From NCBI GenBank assembly GCA_028874335.1, contig JAPPJY010000039.1, positions 52,549 through 116,548 of the forward strand: DNA of 64,000 nt, read 5' to 3'. This document shows, piece by piece, positions 61,660 through 64,000 of the stretch. The translations under genes were made by a program, and so were the position numbers. The notes under the pieces are model-generated. The model ran no database searches, was not told the origin of the DNA, and worked only from the letters and a program-made list of their open reading frames with translations. Source of the stretch: Gemmatimonadota bacterium. GTDB lineage: Bacteria; Latescibacterota; UBA2968; GCA-2709665. Positions within the stretch are counted from its first letter, which is position 1. Every line of letters starts with the position of its first letter.

Positions 61660-62511
61660 ATGACTCATAGCCCGGCCGGAGAACATATCGACTTGGAATC
61701 CGAGACGGAAGAAAGAAAAGGACTGACGCGGGCGGAACGTTATTTCTTCGACGTCAACGGCTACGTCCTGCTCAAGGGTATTTTCTGTCCGGCGGAATGC
61801 GCGCGCCTGATCGATCTCGCGGATCGGATGGACGCTGACGACGGCTGCGCGTACAAGCACGACGGGTATCCGAAGACGCCGGCGCTTACGATACTCTCAC
61901 GTTGCGCTTGGTATCATCCGCATCTGCTGGAAACTGCGATGCATCCGGTCCTGTTTCCAATCATGCAGGACGTGGTGGGGGGTGACGTGCGCCTGGAGGA
62001 GCATCAGTATCTCATCAATTATCCCGTTGGGCCGGAAAAGGATAATGAATTCCACGAATGCCGCGTGGCAGATGAGGGATGGCACCGGGGCATCGCGCCG
62101 AACGTCGGGAGCTTCGAAGCGAACGGGCACTATCACTGCATGTTCACCAAAGCCTTTATCTACCTGACCGACAACGGCCCCGGGGAGGGCACATGGGTAG
62201 TGCCGGGGAGCCACCGGATGGACATGCCCACCGGAACGCTGCGCGAATTCATGGACGGTACCGTGGCGCGGCAGCTCGAATCCCGGGCCGGAGACGTACT
62301 CATCCTGACGGAAACGCTGATACACGCCGGTCCCAGATTGGTGGCCGGCGCACGGCCTCGCTATTCGCTGGTCTACGGATACACGGCGCCGTTCATGCAG
62401 ACGTGGAATCGCTACGACCCGCCGGCCGATCTGCTGGAACGGGTGACGCCCGAACAGCGCAGCCTGCTGACCGGCGAACTCAGATACGCATTCCGCCGGG
62501 GGCAATTCTAA
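61660..62511 (+). CDS. Phytanoyl-CoA dioxygenase (PhyH)-family protein
   Basis: A 283-residue Fe(II)/2-oxoglutarate-dependent oxygenase fold protein. RYFFDVNGYVLLKGIF is the typical start; FIYLTDNGPGEGTWVVPGSHR and ETLIHAGPRLVAGARPRYSLVYG are the core strands with distal His222 and the 2-oxoglutarate Arg. The first metal motif appears as His142-Arg-Gly144, so the usual Asp of H-x-D is Gly. The stop codon is the first bases of repeat A copy 2. Confidence 0.85.
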   Translation: MTHSPAGEHIDLESETEERKGLTRAERYFFDVNGYVLLKGIFCPAECARLIDLADRMDADDGCAYKHDGYPKTPALTILSRCAWYHPHLLETAMHPVLFPIMQDVVGGDVRLEEHQYLINYPVGPEKDNEFHECRVADEGWHRGIAPNVGSFEANGHYHCMFTKAFIYLTDNGPGEGTWVVPGSHRMDMPTGTLREFMDGTVARQLESRAGDVLILTETLIHAGPRLVAGARPRYSLVYGYTAPFMQTWNRYDPPADLLERVTPEQRSLLTGELRYAFRRGQF

Positions 62512-62705
62512 CCTTGATTCGTTAGTCTTCGGGTACGTTAATTCGAATATGTGTTTGTAAATAAAGGCGATTAGACGGCTGATTACCAGGATAAACCAGG
62601 TCACTGGACGTGAAGGGACAGAACGTCCTTCTATGCGTCGATAACACCCCGTTCAGGAGGGTTTTATCGCGTCGCCGCGTTGTTTTTTTTTCGGATTGAG
62701 GCTAA
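62508..62705 (+). repeat. Dispersed ~200-bp repeat A (copy 2)
   Basis: Nearly identical to 50446-50645 in the same orientation. Left border CTAACC provides the TAA stop of the PhyH-family gene; right border GAGGCTAA lies 61 nt before the Na/Pi symporter start. CTAA is found at both ends, as in copy 1. Confidence 0.85.
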
Positions 62706-62766
62706 GGAACGGCGGGCAATCCCGCATGCATGCTGTGCGGTAACCGGCGCACGGGAGGAGTCGGAT

Positions 62767-63912
62767 ATGGCGCAGGAAAAAAGGATGGCGTTCCAGTCCG
62801 AATATGTTCGCTGGATTGTCGTCATCCTGTGTATCTACGTGCTGCTGGTCGCCGTCGGCGTGATCGGCAAGGGCTTTCGCCTGGAGTTCGGCAAGGAGGG
62901 CGTCGCATCCCTGTTCGCGCTTGGGACGAACCCGTTCGTCGGACTGGTGCTGGGTATACTGGCAACGGCGTTGCTTCAGTCTTCCAGCACGGTGACCTCC
63001 ATCATCGTCGGTCTTGTCGCCGGAGGAATGCCCATCGCCGTTGCGATACCGATGGTCATGGGCGCCAATGTGGGGACGACGATCACCAATACGATCGTCA
63101 GTTTCGGGCACGTGGGCCGCGGTGACGAATTCAGGAAAGCATTTGCGGCCGCCACGGTACACGATTTCTTCAACGTTCTGAGCATCGTGATCTTCCTGCC
63201 GCTGGAGCTCGCATTCGGCTTTATCGACAAGCTGAGCGGCGAGTTGACCCATATCGTCGAGAACATCGGGACGGTCGACGCGGGCGGGAAGGGCATCTTC
63301 AAGGTCGTCATCGGTTTCGGTACCGGCCTTGTCGAGTCAATGGTCTCCTGGCTCCCCGACGTCTGGGCGGGACTGGTTCTGATCATCCTGGGAATCGCGC
63401 TCATTCTGTTCTCGATCATGTACCTGGGCAAGGCGCTGAAGAGCGTGTTCGTGGGCAAGGCGCAGAGGTTCCTGCACGCGGCCGTCGGAAAGGGTCCGGT
63501 TACCGGCATATGCTCCGGAACGCTGGTTACCGTGCTGGTGCAGTCGTCCTCGACAACCACAAGTCTCATCGTGCCTCTGGCAGGGTCGGGCGTGATCCGG
63601 CTTCGTCAGGTTTACCCGTTCACGCTCGGCGCAAACATCGGGACGACCATTACCGCGCTTCTCGCCGCAACCGCGATCACGGGACCCACCCATGCCGTTG
63701 CGCACCAGATTGCGATCGCGCATTTTCTCTACAATCTTGTGGGTGTCATCGTGATCTATGGCATCCCCTGGCTCCGGGACCTTCCGATCGTGGGCGCCGA
63801 GTGGCTTGCGCGCCTGGGCAGCGAACGGAAATGGCTGGCCATCATGTATATCGTGTTTGCGTTCTTCGGCATTCCGGCGGCGCTCGTGTTTGCCAAGTCG
63901 TGGCTGTCCTGA
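62767..63912 (+). CDS. Na/phosphate symporter (NptA/PNaS family)
   Basis: A 381-residue inner-membrane protein with two inverted QSSS repeats: TALLQSSSTVTSIIVGL and VTVLVQSSSTTTSLIVPL, each followed by GANVGTT or GANIGTT, which is the hallmark of sodium-dependent phosphate cotransporters. About eight to nine hydrophobic segments. No C-terminal PhoU domain. Start 62767 follows GGGAGGAG; the frame upstream runs through repeat A. Confidence 0.92.
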   Translation: MAQEKRMAFQSEYVRWIVVILCIYVLLVAVGVIGKGFRLEFGKEGVASLFALGTNPFVGLVLGILATALLQSSSTVTSIIVGLVAGGMPIAVAIPMVMGANVGTTITNTIVSFGHVGRGDEFRKAFAAATVHDFFNVLSIVIFLPLELAFGFIDKLSGELTHIVENIGTVDAGGKGIFKVVIGFGTGLVESMVSWLPDVWAGLVLIILGIALILFSIMYLGKALKSVFVGKAQRFLHAAVGKGPVTGICSGTLVTVLVQSSSTTTSLIVPLAGSGVIRLRQVYPFTLGANIGTTITALLAATAITGPTHAVAHQIAIAHFLYNLVGVIVIYGIPWLRDLPIVGAEWLARLGSERKWLAIMYIVFAFFGIPAALVFAKSWLS

Positions 63913-64000
63913 GAAGCTGTCTTAAAATTCCCAGCGGTCTTCGCACGGCTGCAAAAGCGCCGGTCGGCGTTGGTCAAATCCACCCAAGAGTGGCGAGGGG
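63913..64000. mobile_element. GAAGCTG inverted-repeat element, copy 2 (cut by window end)
   Basis: Begins with GAAGCTGTCTTAAAA directly after the symporter stop codon and is the reverse complement of the right half of 34484-34672 with few changes. The other end lies outside the window. Confidence 0.7.

Overview
The window comes from a GC-rich, uncultured-type heterotrophic bacterium. It combines several Gfo/Idh/MocA oxidoreductases, an enolase-superfamily acid-sugar dehydratase, a DUF1080 protein, a PQQ-propeller protein, a phytanoyl-CoA dioxygenase-like enzyme, a sulfatase and an incomplete DppABC-type importer. That mixture resembles Latescibacterota, Poribacteria or Planctomycetota genomes; the assignment is inference from gene content only. 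No rRNA, tRNA or CRISPR array was recognised.

Layout. Bases 1-3451 hold a minus-strand catabolic cluster (Gfo/Idh/MocA, ManD-like dehydratase, FAD oxidoreductase). Diverging from it, 3732-8983 is a plus-strand cluster (class III aminotransferase, an unknown protein, aldo/keto reductase, Gfo/Idh/MocA). Bases 9006-24272 form a visibly AT-richer, tightly coupled eight-gene defence operon. Its core is DISARM class 2-like (5-cytosine methylase, DrmE-like protein, DrmA helicase, DrmB). No DrmC-type phospholipase D nuclease is present. Added to the core are a double-GHKL kinase, a REC protein with an unknown output domain, a MIG-like thymine-DNA glycosylase and a NERD-nuclease/UvrD-type helicase.

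Bases 24525-32967 return to sugar and peptide metabolism and transport. Bases 33476-36665 carry rplM-rpsI-rpsB-tsf-frr; pyrH is missing between tsf and frr, and a small inverted-repeat element sits between rpsI and rpsB. Bases 36827-40052 encode a second likely restriction-modification pair (DPPY methylase with zinc ribbons plus a PD-(D/E)XK-like protein). Bases 40182-56826 are mixed housekeeping, membrane and catabolic genes.

Bases 57057-60141 encode a third candidate defence module: a RecQ-type helicase fused to a phosphoribosyltransferase domain, followed by a DprA-like protein. This is reminiscent of the ShosT/ShosA pair. The window ends with a Gfo/Idh/MocA protein, a PhyH-family protein and a Na/Pi symporter.

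At least four families of short dispersed repeats occur between genes: a ~200-bp element touching stop codons, a ~190-bp element with GAAGCTG inverted ends, a GGGAGACG-flanked element, and a GAGCTTGTCGAA REP-like motif. A T-rich TTTCG low-complexity tract and an isolated 11-codon ORF with a near-consensus promoter and Shine-Dalgarno sequence also stand out.
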